The notes beneath the pieces were generated by a model. The model worked only from the letters and a program-made list of their open reading frames with translations, was not told the DNA's origin and ran no database searches. Shown piece after piece: positions 55,040 to 64,000 of a stretch of DNA of 64,000 nucleotides (position 1 is the stretch's first letter; each line of letters starts with the position of its first letter). This DNA comes from Varanus komodoensis (lineage: Eukaryota; Chordata; Lepidosauria; Squamata; Varanidae). The stretch is taken from assembly GCF_004798865.1 (NCBI RefSeq), contig NW_025335856.1, forward strand, positions 10,736,803 to 10,800,802, read 5' to 3'. A program made the translations under genes and the position numbers.

Positions 55040-55412
55040 AAGCCTTCCCAGTTCTTCTGAAGAGGCCTTTCTGTCACCTCTGGAGGTGTGTTTGCTGGTG
55101 CCCCCAGGGAAGACCTTTTCCGTGGTTGCTCTCAGGCTGTGGTACACCCTCCCACGGAAGCTAGTTTCACTTCCTTCTCTCACCTGGCCGCCAATCACCA
55201 TTTTATTCCAGCAGGCCTAATAGTTGGTCTGCTGGTTTGGTGGGGGGTTTTTTTGGGGGGGGGGGTAATTGTTATTTATTCATTGCATTTTAACACATTT
55301 ATTGTTTTCAACACTTAAACTTATATCTGTAAGTTGTTTTGAGAATAATTTCTTTGATAGAACTTCCGGGTATAAATCAAACCCATGAAAAATAAGTAAA
55401 TAAAAGCAAAGG
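55040..55412 (+). mobile_element. L2/CR1-group LINE 3' end
   Basis: One frame reads KTFSVVALRLWYTLPRK, the conserved LINE ORF2 end (canonical RAFSVVAPRLWNSLPRE). The 3' UTR follows, with a run of T7 then G10 at about 55,247-55,265 and TATCTGTAAGTTGTTTTGAG, ending GGTATAAATCAAACCCATGA then AAAATAAGTAAATAAA. Confidence 0.85.
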
Positions 55413-55414
55413 TT

Positions 55415-56475
55415 TTTGAGTGATCACACAAATCTGTAGAGGTTGGGTGGACATCATGTGTGATTTTTCTGCCTGAGGCAAAGGGCAAAACCAGGGCGCT
55501 GGTGCAGCAGATGGAGCAGGCCTGTCTTTGATTTAGGAATCTTAGATCTTTGCAGCTTAGGGGTAAGGGCGTGGCTCAGTCAAGCTGCCATAAAAGGCTT
55601 GCTTCGAGGGCTGGTTGATGCTGGAAAACAACAGATCACAAATTCTGGTTGTGACATGCCCGCTTCTTTTGTCTGACATGTTAGACCCCTGCTTACAGCA
55701 ATGCACGTTCCTCACCCTTACCCTTTCATTATGGATTTAGAACGGTTGTCCTCAGTTCCCTAATGGCAGATGCTGTCATTCTCTTCTCAGCTTTAGCTTT
55801 ATGAACCCTCAGTAACTGGATAGGGAATGTGTGAATGAATAGCTTTTATCAGGGCCCTTTGAACCAGGGCAAAGATGGAGCCCACCTAATTCCACATGCA
55901 GAAGTTTGCTTTGGTGTTGGTGACAGAACTGTTGTCTTTCACTGCACCTGAGGTCAGCCAGCTAGTTTAAAGGAAGCAGGACACACCTAAGGTGGCTGTC
56001 TAACTGTCTCATGCTGGGATTTGGGCTTCCTTTACTTTGCATACTTCTTTGCAAATGTTTATATAGTGGACAAAGAACTATCTTTAAATAATGCCTCAGC
56101 CTATGCTTAGCTTCTAGGAGAGGGTTGGGACAGTAATAAAAAGCAATGAAATATGTGTATGTTTGTAACACTCACATAGGTGTTAGGTGGTGAATCTGGA
56201 AGGAAACCTTGGCTTTTCACCAGTGTGGCAACCTTTCTGGCGTTGTCCCAGAAAGCTTCCATAGCTGACGCTCGACCCCAAAGGGAATTCCTATAGCAAC
56301 AGGGCTGCTCCTCCCCTCTTCTTTTTGCTCTGCCAATAGAGTCCCACATCTGTTATCCACAAACAACACTTTGCAAATCTCCAAACAAGTTTCTTTTCAA
56401 ACCAGGCAGGCATTAAGGTTTATCCTCCAGCATGGCACATTTATGTTAAGGTGAATAGGAATGAGATGTACAAAT
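55415..56475. other. Unique sequence, no gene recognised
   Basis: About 1 kb. No repeat or exon that I can name. Frames are at most 80 codons. Confidence 0.4.
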
Positions 56476-56479
56476 ACTT

Positions 56480-56790
56480 CAAGGGGACGATGAGACCCTT
56501 GTGTTGACTGCATTATCATTTATACTAACAAAAAGAGCTTAAAACGTTTGCATATTCTTTTGAAAACTGAGCTTTGCATTCTATTAAGAGAAAGGAAATG
56601 GAACCTACAGTGCATTATGTTTCCAAGCGCCTGTCAAGAAATGCTTAGGGATGATGCCTGCTTAAAGAGCATCCAACTGTAGGAAATATTCACAATTGCC
56701 TGATCCTTGTGCTGATCCCCTGACTAAGAAGTGACAAAGTCACTTCAATTAAAATGCCAAACTTTTCTTCTATGAGCTGCACTTTTCAGG
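56480..56790. other. Repeat-free block, candidate conserved non-coding element
   Basis: Contains CATTATCATTTATAC, GTTTGCATATTC, CAGTGCATTATG, and AAGTGACAAAGTCACTT, a 7-bp perfect hairpin at about 56,730-56,746, followed by CAATTAAAATG. Inferred regulatory. Confidence 0.3.
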
Positions 56791-56969
56791 CTGGAAAGTT
56801 CCTGTACTTTATTCCCTTCACTACTTCATCCTTTGCTGTCCATCTTTCCCTGAGAGCTTTGCCCTGGCCTTAGAACGTAAGATGCTGGAATTAAGATGTG
56901 TGTTGCCATATATCTGCAGGGTCAGTATTAGCAACCAGTGGATGATCTAAATTGTCCATGAAGCTTGGC

Positions 56970-57060
56970 ATTGTAGAAACATAGAAACCGAGAAACAGAG
57001 CAAGTCAGAAGTGGCCTCCAGGGCCATCTAGTCTGACCCGCGACTTCAGCTGGCTCTGCT
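56970..57060 (-). mobile_element. CR1-type LINE 3' end (short fragment)
   Basis: GTAGAAACATAGAAACCGAG then AAGTGGCCTCCAGGGCCATC then TAGTCTGACCC is the complement of a CR1 3' end (canonical ...GGACTAGATGGCC...CTATGATTCTATG). Confidence 0.6.
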
Positions 57061-57064
57061 TCAA

Positions 57065-58095
57065 ATTGTTTCTCAAAATCCTTGGCATACCCCTTGCCTC
57101 ATTCCCAGTGGAATCCAAGAGCTGGCATTGCATCTGCTTATATCAATTTCTTATTGCTCTTGCTACCTATTACTTTCCAGTAAGCTGAGCACAATACAGC
57201 TGGGCCCCCCACCGGCTTCCATCTTCATCTCTCCTGCAGGAGACAAGGACTGTTTGTGAACGCCCCACTTTTCCAACATCAGCAGAAGCACAGGGCAAAG
57301 AAGCTGATGACAGAGGTCAAAAGGCCCGCCCGGGCATATTCTGTAGCGGTCATCCTCTCTCAGCATGCTCCTTGGGATGATGCTGGTGGGAGCACTGAAG
57401 GGCCAACTGGGGGAAGAGATACTTCTTCAAGACTCTCTGTTGGTCAGACCCTGTTGGGAGGTCCTGGATGCTGATAGTTGGTTGTTGATAGGCGCTGCTG
57501 TCTGGAAGTGTGCTCTGAGCTTACCCTGTGTTTTCTCAGACTGATGGGACCTGCCAGGCAGGTCATAGTGAGGTCTGCTGCAACTGAATTGGATCACGAG
57601 ACCGGTCGATTCTTTCTTGGCAATGTTTGTGAAGGAATAGGTAGTAAAAGCATGCCTTGATAAAGGATTTATTCAGGAGATGCTTGCCTGTCCTTTGCTC
57701 ACACCCATCTCTCTCTTGACAGTGCTTCTTAATTTTCTTGTTAGAGCATTTTTGCATGATAGTGAGACCAAACAAACTGAGTATATATCCCAGAATGTCC
57801 CCAAGAATCCTTGCTCATTGACCAAGGGAGGCATGGAGGCTAATGCCCGAGTTCATTGTCTAGCCATTAATTGATGGGCAAGTATACATGGAAAGTATTC
57901 CATGTCAGTAGAAGATTTGGAGCTTCTCCATTACAGAATAGGTGCAGGGCTTTCTAAGTGGTAGCACCACTTTTAGGAATTGTCTTTGCATGATTTTCCT
58001 ATCAGTTAAAATTTTAGTAATGCAGTTGCAGTAATAAATCGTTAGGTGGCAGTTTGGCTATCTTACTTATGACTTGTTGATTTGGACTGATTTCA
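57065..58095. other. Unique sequence, no gene recognised
   Basis: About 1 kb, slightly GC-richer at 57.2-57.6 kb. Frames of up to 72 codons overlap on both strands without recognised domains. Confidence 0.4.
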
Positions 58096-58099
58096 ATTT

Positions 58100-58195
58100 A
58101 AATTGATGGTTGACTGCTGTGCTGGACCATAGCTCCCATTATTCCCAGTTAATATGGAATTAGAAGCCCAACACATTTGGTTGTCACTTGGGTCA
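58100..58195. mobile_element. Palindromic MITE remnant (CTCCCATTATTCCC)
   Basis: GGACCATAGCTCCCATTATT then CCCAG on the left and GGAATTAGAAGCCCAACACA then TTTGGTTG on the right are diverged arms of the CCAGATGTTTTGG family. Confidence 0.5.
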
Positions 58196-58199
58196 GGAA

Positions 58200-58925
58200 G
58201 ACTAGTTTTATGTCTAAGCACTTTTAATGGCATGTTGCGTCTCGTGTTGCTTCCAGCAGTGAAGAGAGTGTGTATGTGCACATGTATACCTCTTTTTAAC
58301 TCATCCACATCCATCAATCGAACTGTCTACTTTCCTTGTGTAATCAAAGTTTTGTAGGGACAGGTTTTTCTTCCCTTCATAATTCTATTTTCATTCCAAG
58401 GGAAAGCTGGGCAAGCCATTCACCTATTTTGTCTTGGGTCTTGAACAGGTAAAGTGTTTAAGCATCTGCTTCAGCCTCATTAACTTAATTGAAATCTTAT
58501 ATTGATTGATAGTGCTGTTGTTGTTGCTTTTACACTGGTAAGGATCTCCATCTAATTCTCAGTGGGAATACTGCATTGCAAATTCACATTGATCATGTGC
58601 CTCAGCCCCCAGGAGACTTTTACACTTTCAAAACAAAAGCACCGTTGGACTGCAATTTCTAAGCCAAAACACTGGTGTATAAAGGAAATAAGAGAATTGG
58701 GTCTAATTTTGGGATGAGTGAGAAATTTGTTGGGTTCATGTTTTAATGTGAACTTATCAGATTTATACTTCCCAAACTAATGGACTCATTAGGATCAGCT
58801 GATTTGGCAATACTCATTTTTTTCCAATTTAGTGACAGTGTGAAATTCCATAGAATATGCCCTTAGGAAGGCAAGTACACATGCAAAAATCTTTAGATTA
58901 GAGGAAGTATACCCAAAGCCACAAA
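58200..58925. other. Unique sequence, no gene recognised
   Basis: Nothing recognised in about 0.7 kb. Confidence 0.4.
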
Positions 58926-58931
58926 ATGCTA

Positions 58932-59440
58932 ATCTATCTATCTATTTTAAGTCTTATTTTCCACAATCAGCCTGAGGACCCTCTAAGTGGATCACAATAA
59001 ATAAATCATATAATAATAATTAAATAAACAATTAAAATACCATGAACAAAAGACAATAAAACAAGACAGTACACAGCTGAGGGATAATTAAAACTGTACA
59101 TTTTAACCAACCAACAAACTAAAATTATTAGAATAAAATCAATTATTAAAATGTTCATAGAATAAAACTGGTTTTGCCTGGCACCAAAAAGATTGCAGTG
59201 ATGGCTTCAGGCAAACTGCTTTTGGGAGGCTGTTCCACAGGTGGAGCACAACTATTGAAAAGACCCCCTTTCTATTAACCATCCTCCTCACCTCCTTGGA
59301 GGATGGTTCTTTCAGAAGGGCCTCTGAAGCAAATTTTAAGGGCCAGGTAGGCACATATGGGAGCAAGTGGTCCTTCAGGTACCCTGGTCCCAAGCCGTTT
59401 AGGAATTTATATGCTAAAATAAAAACTTGCATGAAAGTCT
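58932..59440 (-). mobile_element. L2/CR1-group LINE 3' end with 97-codon open remnant
   Basis: The minus strand at 59,139-59,432 stays open and encodes the C-terminus of LINE ORF2: FILAYKFLNGLGPGYLKDHL, then an LLPYVPTWPL block, LLKEPSSKEVRR, then FSIVVLHLWNSLPKAV (canonical RAFSVVAPRLWNSLP). The 3' UTR runs to about 58,935 and ends in a TATC/AATAAATA-type tail (plus: ATCTATCTATCTATTTT). This is the best-preserved LINE coding remnant in the window. It lacks endonuclease and RT core, so it is inactive. Confidence 0.9.
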
Positions 59441-59444
59441 ATAT

Positions 59445-60150
59445 ATGTAATGCATGCAAAACATGAAAATTTAGATGAATGGTCATGGAGATGCATAGGT
59501 TTTTGGAAGGATGCATGTTGATTCAGAAACAAGATAGAATAAACTGATTGTGGCAAAAATGAGAAACTGAGCGGAATCGAATCTAGCTTACCTGCACTGA
59601 GATTTTGTAGGCTTGTATTCCAAGTGGTAACAAGCACTATCAGGGTCCCTTGGTCAGTTTGGAACAGGCCATGAAGCAAGTGGGCTGGGCAGTCCCAGAA
59701 AAGTCACTTATCAGCAGGTATATAGTAGCATATTTTGGAGTTAAGGGGCTCCTTGTGATGGGCCCCATAGCCTCGTCCCCTAGGAAGTTCAAAATGCTGA
59801 TGCCCATGGAAAGCCATAGCTACAATCTCGTTCTAGTGGTTTCATTTCCACCAGGTGCAAGTATCTGATGATGGTAGTGGGTCTTAATGGCCCATTCAGG
59901 ACCCCCATGCTCCACATAAGGGTGGGAAATGAAGGGCGCAGATGGAAGGAGGCGTGAGGACCTTAGATCCTTCTCCATGTTGAACCCCTTCATTTTTGAG
60001 AGCAGACAGACAGAGCCACAGTCAGTCATGTCGAAACTGGATCATGGTGCCTTCCCACAGCGTGTGAGATACTGATGTGACAGTCCCCCAGGCCCCATGT
60101 CCTTGGCACACTCACAATGCACATAACAATGACAGTGGCTAAATGTTGGG
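59445..60150. other. Unique sequence, no gene recognised
   Basis: Short frames only. An ACAGACAGACAGAG patch lies near 60,003. Confidence 0.4.
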
Positions 60151-60151
60151 A

Positions 60152-60275
60152 TGATATCAGAGGCATGCATCCTTCCCCTTTTTTGTACCTATGAGCCTCA
60201 CATTTAACCAGGCTGTGGTTTTCAATGTACAGCTCTTTATTTTATTGCTTATATGAGGGAAGGATGCATGTAATC
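60152..60275. repeat. Inverted repeat CATGCATCCTTCCC, possible MITE
   Basis: GCATGCATCCTTCCCC near 60,164-60,179 and GGGAAGGATGCATG near 60,257-60,270 give 14-bp perfect arms. A GATGAT is also shared just outside, with a small length difference. The spacer is about 78 bp. Confidence 0.65.
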
Positions 60276-60289
60276 ATCATGTGACACAC

Positions 60290-60930
60290 ACGTGTAGCGT
60301 GAAGCAGTACAGTTCTGACATCGTTTTCTTTGTTCTCCCTGTATAGACTGGCCTGGGCTAGAGATTCCAAAGAATTGTTCGCTCTCTTCACTTCTAAAGA
60401 TATAGTGATGATTGCTATACTTTAGGAGCATGACAGAAAAAACGGAAATGCCCTTGCCCGCTCTTCAACTACTCAGTTGAGAAAGATGAGATGACAGTCT
60501 CCAAGGATGCCTTTCCATGGCCTTTTAGCAATAGTAAATTAGCATAGGAGAAGATGTTTTGATGATCAGTTGTTTCCTACTGTGGGATATGCACAGTCCC
60601 CTTCCAAGGCATTGGAATCTAATGCTTTTCTCTCTTCGTTAGCATCAAATCCTTTGGCAGGATGCAAATCATGTTGCTTTCTGCTTCTGCTAAATTGCAT
60701 GGAGAAGCTACATAGCTTTCCTGTAATGAGCACATATACCTTGGTCAAAAAAGTCATTTAGGAATCTTTGAAAATATGGACTGGTAACTGAGGCATGATA
60801 CATATAAAGAAGGGCCACCTGTACAGGAAAAAGCAAACAAACAGAGCTAGGTTGCTTAACGTTATTAGTGATGTGAAGAATTGGCAGAACCCTGAGACAA
60901 GCGGCAGTGTGGATATTTTTCTAAGAATGT
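60290..60930. other. Unique sequence, no gene recognised
   Basis: Nothing recognised. Confidence 0.4.
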
Positions 60931-60938
60931 TTGTGGGA

Positions 60939-60983
60939 GAAGGAAGGAAGGAAGGAAGGATGGATGGATGGACAGACAGACAT
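60939..60983. repeat. Compound (GGAA)n(GGAT)n(GACA)n microsatellite
   Basis: About five GGAA units, then three GGAT, then three GACA: a tetranucleotide array that changes unit by single-base steps. Confidence 0.93.
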
Positions 60984-60984
60984 T

Positions 60985-62165
60985 TTTTGCACATAAATCA
61001 TAGCTCGAGCTGATTCAGTGCAACCTCAAATATTTTAAATTATCAAATAATCTGCTTTATATTTTATTTTGCTTCATCTTCTGTTGCTCCATGACATCAC
61101 AGGGTTGCTCAGCCTTGCTCCTGCACAAACCACATTTGGACAATGCAAAAATAGGTGGATAAGTGGGGAAGAGTTGTCCATTTTCTTTCTTTTCCTTCTG
61201 ATGGTTACAAAATTGTATAACTAAAACCTTTGCAATATGTCAAAGAGCTGCTGCTTTTGTCTGTTCTGAGCAATTTATTCTTCAGTAGGCTGCAAACTTG
61301 TCATCTTTCTTTTCCTGGTTCTCTTAAAATGTTTTCTTAATTTCTTGACTCCTTTTCTCCTTGACTCCATCTCTTGGTATCTTTCTGGTTGTCTAGAGCA
61401 TTTTAATGTTCTGCACACAGATCTTCACTAAGACCCTGAGCACACTGAGGCAGGGAACTGCTGTTTTTCTGCACTCCCAAAACCTATTTTACAAGGCTTT
61501 GATAGCTGTTTAGTTTCCATCCACCAGCTCAAGAAATGGCAGAACATACTGCAAGCTGTAGACACTTCAAAACCTGCATTATCTGAGAGGGCTGTTTAGG
61601 CTCTGAGCTTACAGGGGGAGAGAAAAAAAATAAAGTATTTTCTTCTTTAACACTGGGAAGAAGTAAAGTAAGGTCTGACAACAATGAAGTCCACTGGCAT
61701 GACTTTTGGCTTGTGCAATAAGATAATATATGGTAATGAGGACAAGCCTGTGACTGCTGCAAGTCAATGTTGCTGTAACAAGAACTTATCACCACCCTTG
61801 GCTGTTGCTGCCTATTTCTGGAATTCAGTCTTGCCAGAGTGGCATGAATAGAAGATTTATATTGCATTGTTAGACTGTCAAGCCACTGCCGAGCAACAAC
61901 TTCCAAATGATAACTTCGCCAGCTTACAGAAGTTGTGAATTACATGCTTCTTGATGGCAGCAAGCAGAGCTGACAGCTGCTCAGAGCACAAATCTTCCCT
62001 TTCTTTTTACCCCTCTCTTTCCTTCTAGTCCGGTACGGCCAGTGACTCCACATCATAACCAGATCCTTCCCAGGACTGTTATTAAGAATGACAGGAATTT
62101 ATTTCTAACCAAGAAACATAGCAGAGGCAAAGAACACGCAGAAAGTGTACATTCCTTTTCTCTCC
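60985..62165. other. Unique sequence, no gene recognised
   Basis: A 125-codon minus-strand frame (61,529-61,906) has no recognisable domain. No repeat is named. Confidence 0.4.
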
Positions 62166-62169
62166 AGCA

Positions 62170-62194
62170 TGGCGCGCGCACACACACACACACA
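62170..62194. repeat. (CG)(CA)n microsatellite
   Basis: GGCGCGCGCACACACACACA then CAC: CG units grading into CA units, consistent with CpG decay. Confidence 0.85.
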
Positions 62195-62229
62195 GTACAA
62201 CCAGGCTGGGGACTGGAGATGGTTGAAGT

Positions 62230-62640
62230 CTGCCACTCAAGACCACAAAATCATAACAAATGCATTAATGGATGGAAATAAGCCATTTAGGGGAAAGAAA
62301 GACTAATGGCATAATAAGACACATTAGGGAAACATCCATTGCATTACAGCTGAACGGGACGCTCACAAATATTCCACAGTCTCTGAAATATCAAATGTTG
62401 CCACTCAGTTTTTGAATGCAGAATTTCAATCCTGTGCCTTTTGAAAGTGGATCGTTCACTGTAAATAGAGCACTGCAAGTTCTGACAAATGGCACCATGT
62501 TCCAATTGTAAACATTATTGTGGTTGTCTACTATAATATACCATCAGATCTGAAAGAAAAAATGGTTTTTTAAATAGTTTTATGTTTTCTTGGTAGCATT
62601 TAATTTGGCTTGCCTCCGCGAATCTTCTAGACCTCAAAGA
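62230..62640. other. Strong candidate conserved regulatory element
   Basis: No repeat. Dense AT-rich motifs include CATAACAAATGCATTAATGG, ACACATTAGGGAAACATCC, CCATTGCATTACAGC, TCCAATTGTAAACATTATTG and GTAGCATTTAATTTGG. No open frame of note crosses it. Regulatory function is inferred from motif density and absence of repeats. Confidence 0.4.
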
Positions 62641-62644
62641 TACC

Positions 62645-63165
62645 TTTGCTGAAATTTAGTTGCTCTCTCCTTGTATAGCACTCTGAAACGTCTAGGTGGA
62701 TCTTTGGGTAGCTTTGTTGGGATAGGCAACTTGACTTGTGGGGGACCTTCAGTCGAGCAAGCTTTTTGACACAAGAAACTCCAAAACCAGAAATGCCTTC
62801 TGAAAATATTTTGGCTACTGCACCAGCTGGCTCTGGACCAGGACACAGCATGAATAGTTAAGCTTGAGTGATGCTGCAATGGACAGAGGGCAAATTTCAG
62901 CACTCCGACAACTCAGCCAGCCTCTCCGCACTGTGCTAGTTGGTCACCTGTGGAGTGCTGCTAATCTGCTGCCACAGTCCAGCTGTGGGAAAAAGCTCTG
63001 GGATTGTTCTCTCCAGCCCGTATTCATGAGGTGTATGGGCATTCGTGGACTATACAACTACTCCAACTATAGCTGGCTTTGCCGAGTTCCACCTTTTCCC
63101 AATTTGCCCATTTTTATATATGAACTCTTGTTGAATGGATGCCATCCAGCTTGTATATTCTGCCC
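62645..63165. other. Unique sequence, no gene recognised
   Basis: Frames of 89 (minus) and 103 (plus) codons meet near 62.87 kb. No recognised domain. Confidence 0.4.
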
Positions 63166-63171
63166 AGGATT

Positions 63172-63235
63172 ATAATCCTACGTGTCTGAGTTCAGTGGGA
63201 CATATTCTTGGGTGTGTATAGGTTTGCAACCTTAA
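63172..63235. mobile_element. Short palindromic squamate element
   Basis: ATAATCCTACGTGTCTGAGT then TCAGTGGGACATATTCTTGG then GTGTGTATAGGTTTGCAACC. Same family as 8.57 kb and better preserved at its ends (ATCCTAC... and ...TATAGGTTTGCA). Confidence 0.6.
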
Positions 63236-63377
63236 TGGCGTCTTTAAAAGTGAAAAGTATCTCGGTGGAGACTGTGATCATCGGCTGGAAATGGACCTTG
63301 GGTAACCTTTATAAATGGGGAAATATGCTTGGGCAACATGTGAGAAATTCCAGGGCTAAACTCAAGGGACCTGTGGA

Positions 63378-63575
63378 GAAGCCAGTGTGATGTGGTGGTT
63401 AGACTGCTTGACCTAGGCTGTGTGAAGAGCGGATCCAAAGCCTTGCTGAGTCACGAAGTTTAATAGCGTTGAACCTATCACTGTGTCTCACACAAGGGGC
63501 TGCTCTGAGAATAGTCATGACCTCTTTTGAGAAAGGCAGAAAATATTTGGATAGATAGAGATGAATAAGAGTATT
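63378..63575 (+). mobile_element. tRNA-derived SINE (second family)
   Basis: The head AGCCAGTGTGATGTGGTGGT then TAGACTGCTTGACCTAGG has an A-box-like TGGTGGTTAGACTG, and GGATCCAAAGCC sits at the B-box position. The body has GAGTCACGAAG, CTATCACTGTGTCTCACAC and GGGGCTGCTCTGAGAATAG. The tail has GAGAAAGGCAGAAAATATTT then GGATAGATAGAG. This matches a very common squamate tRNA SINE, different from the 17.5-kb family. It is diverged and not a functional tRNA. Confidence 0.8.
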
Positions 63576-63659
63576 GGTGATTAGGAAAAGGACCACCAGT
63601 TCCTCACATTTCTCCTTTCTTGTTGTTTCAAAGAAACAAAATGACACCCCCAAATGTGT

Positions 63660-63850
63660 TGCATTATTACATATATCCCACCTTTTTTCTTCTTGCAAGG
63701 AACCCAAGGTGGCTTACATGGTGCTCGTCTTCACCATAGTATCATCAGAAAAACTTGGTGAAGTATGTTATGCAGACAGACAGCTTCTCAGAATTGTCTC
63801 CTGCATTTACAGTCAAACAAATGGGAGATGGATTTCACTGGATTTCACCA
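63660..63850 (-). mobile_element. tRNA-derived SINE (second family), opposite orientation
   Basis: Plus orientation: ATATCCCACCTTTTTTCTTC then TTGCAAGGAACCCAAGGTGG then CTTACATGG is the complement of the SINE tail. AATGGGAGATGGATTTCACT corresponds to the complement of the head/B-box region. It lies tail-to-tail with the copy at 63.4 kb. Confidence 0.7.
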
Positions 63851-64000
63851 GGAGATGAGAAATCCTCAACCATCTCTCATGGGAAGGCTCACCATTGATG
63901 GGAGCTTTCTTTAGTTCCTTCCTTCCATCCGGAAGGTTTTTGCTTTTTTGCATCGGTGCTGCAAGTGGCAATAGCATCAGCTGAGCGGGTGGGCTGGCCC

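Noticed and set aside
63378-63450. A functional tRNA gene
   Set aside because: The B box is decayed and typical SINE body follows.
1-64000. CRISPR arrays, riboswitches, ribosome-binding sites, replication origins
   Set aside because: The window is vertebrate nuclear DNA; no regularly spaced repeats or bacterial signals are present.

Overview
The window reads as a gene-poor stretch of a squamate reptile genome, probably a lizard. The organism call rests on the repeats. There is an antisense Bov-B (RTE) LINE 3' end near 51.05-51.48 kb, several CR1 and L2/CR1-type LINE 3' ends that still carry the LWN(S/A)LP signature, tRNA-derived SINEs, MIR-like SINEs and many short palindromic DNA-transposon remnants. 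The sequence is moderately AT-rich with frequent microsatellites. It has no bacterial-style operons, no CRISPR array and no intact RNA gene.

I recognise no host protein-coding exon in the 64 kb. The open frames are short, overlap on both strands, and often run through repeats or microsatellites. The window therefore looks intergenic, or like part of a very large intron. One 44-base exon-like segment with plausible splice sites (26,517-26,560) is listed as a candidate only.

Layout: 0-7 kb holds a CR1 3' end, a diverged tandem duplication, a GC-rich block of unknown type and a SINE, and ends at a 100-N assembly gap (7,006-7,105). 7-21 kb is mostly unique sequence with small DNA-transposon remnants, an antisense LINE 3' region (about 12 kb) and a tRNA-like SINE (17.5 kb). 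21-31 kb has two MIR-like SINEs, a repeat-free block that may be conserved (26.0-26.8 kb), and a possible LTR-element fossil (29.2-30.4 kb). 31-44 kb has a long palindromic hairpin (32.33-32.47 kb), SINE and MITE remnants, an internally deleted CR1-type LINE (39.3-40.6 kb), and a 335-bp hAT-type non-autonomous transposon with recognisable 8-bp target-site duplications (43.85-44.18 kb). 47-60 kb has LINE 3' ends, mostly antisense, interrupted by repeat-free blocks that look like candidate regulatory elements. 60-64 kb ends with a hairpin, a compound tetranucleotide microsatellite, another repeat-free block and two tRNA-type SINEs in opposite orientation.

No gene pathway can be described. Any present-day function most likely lies in the repeat-free blocks (notably 26.0-26.8, 48.2-48.8, 53.2-53.5, 56.5-56.8 and 62.2-62.6 kb). 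Their conservation is an inference that needs a cross-species alignment. I found no convincing new biological system. The best leads are the 143-bp palindrome at 32.4 kb, the dispersed AT-rich repeat family, and the inverted repeat flanking the assembly gap.
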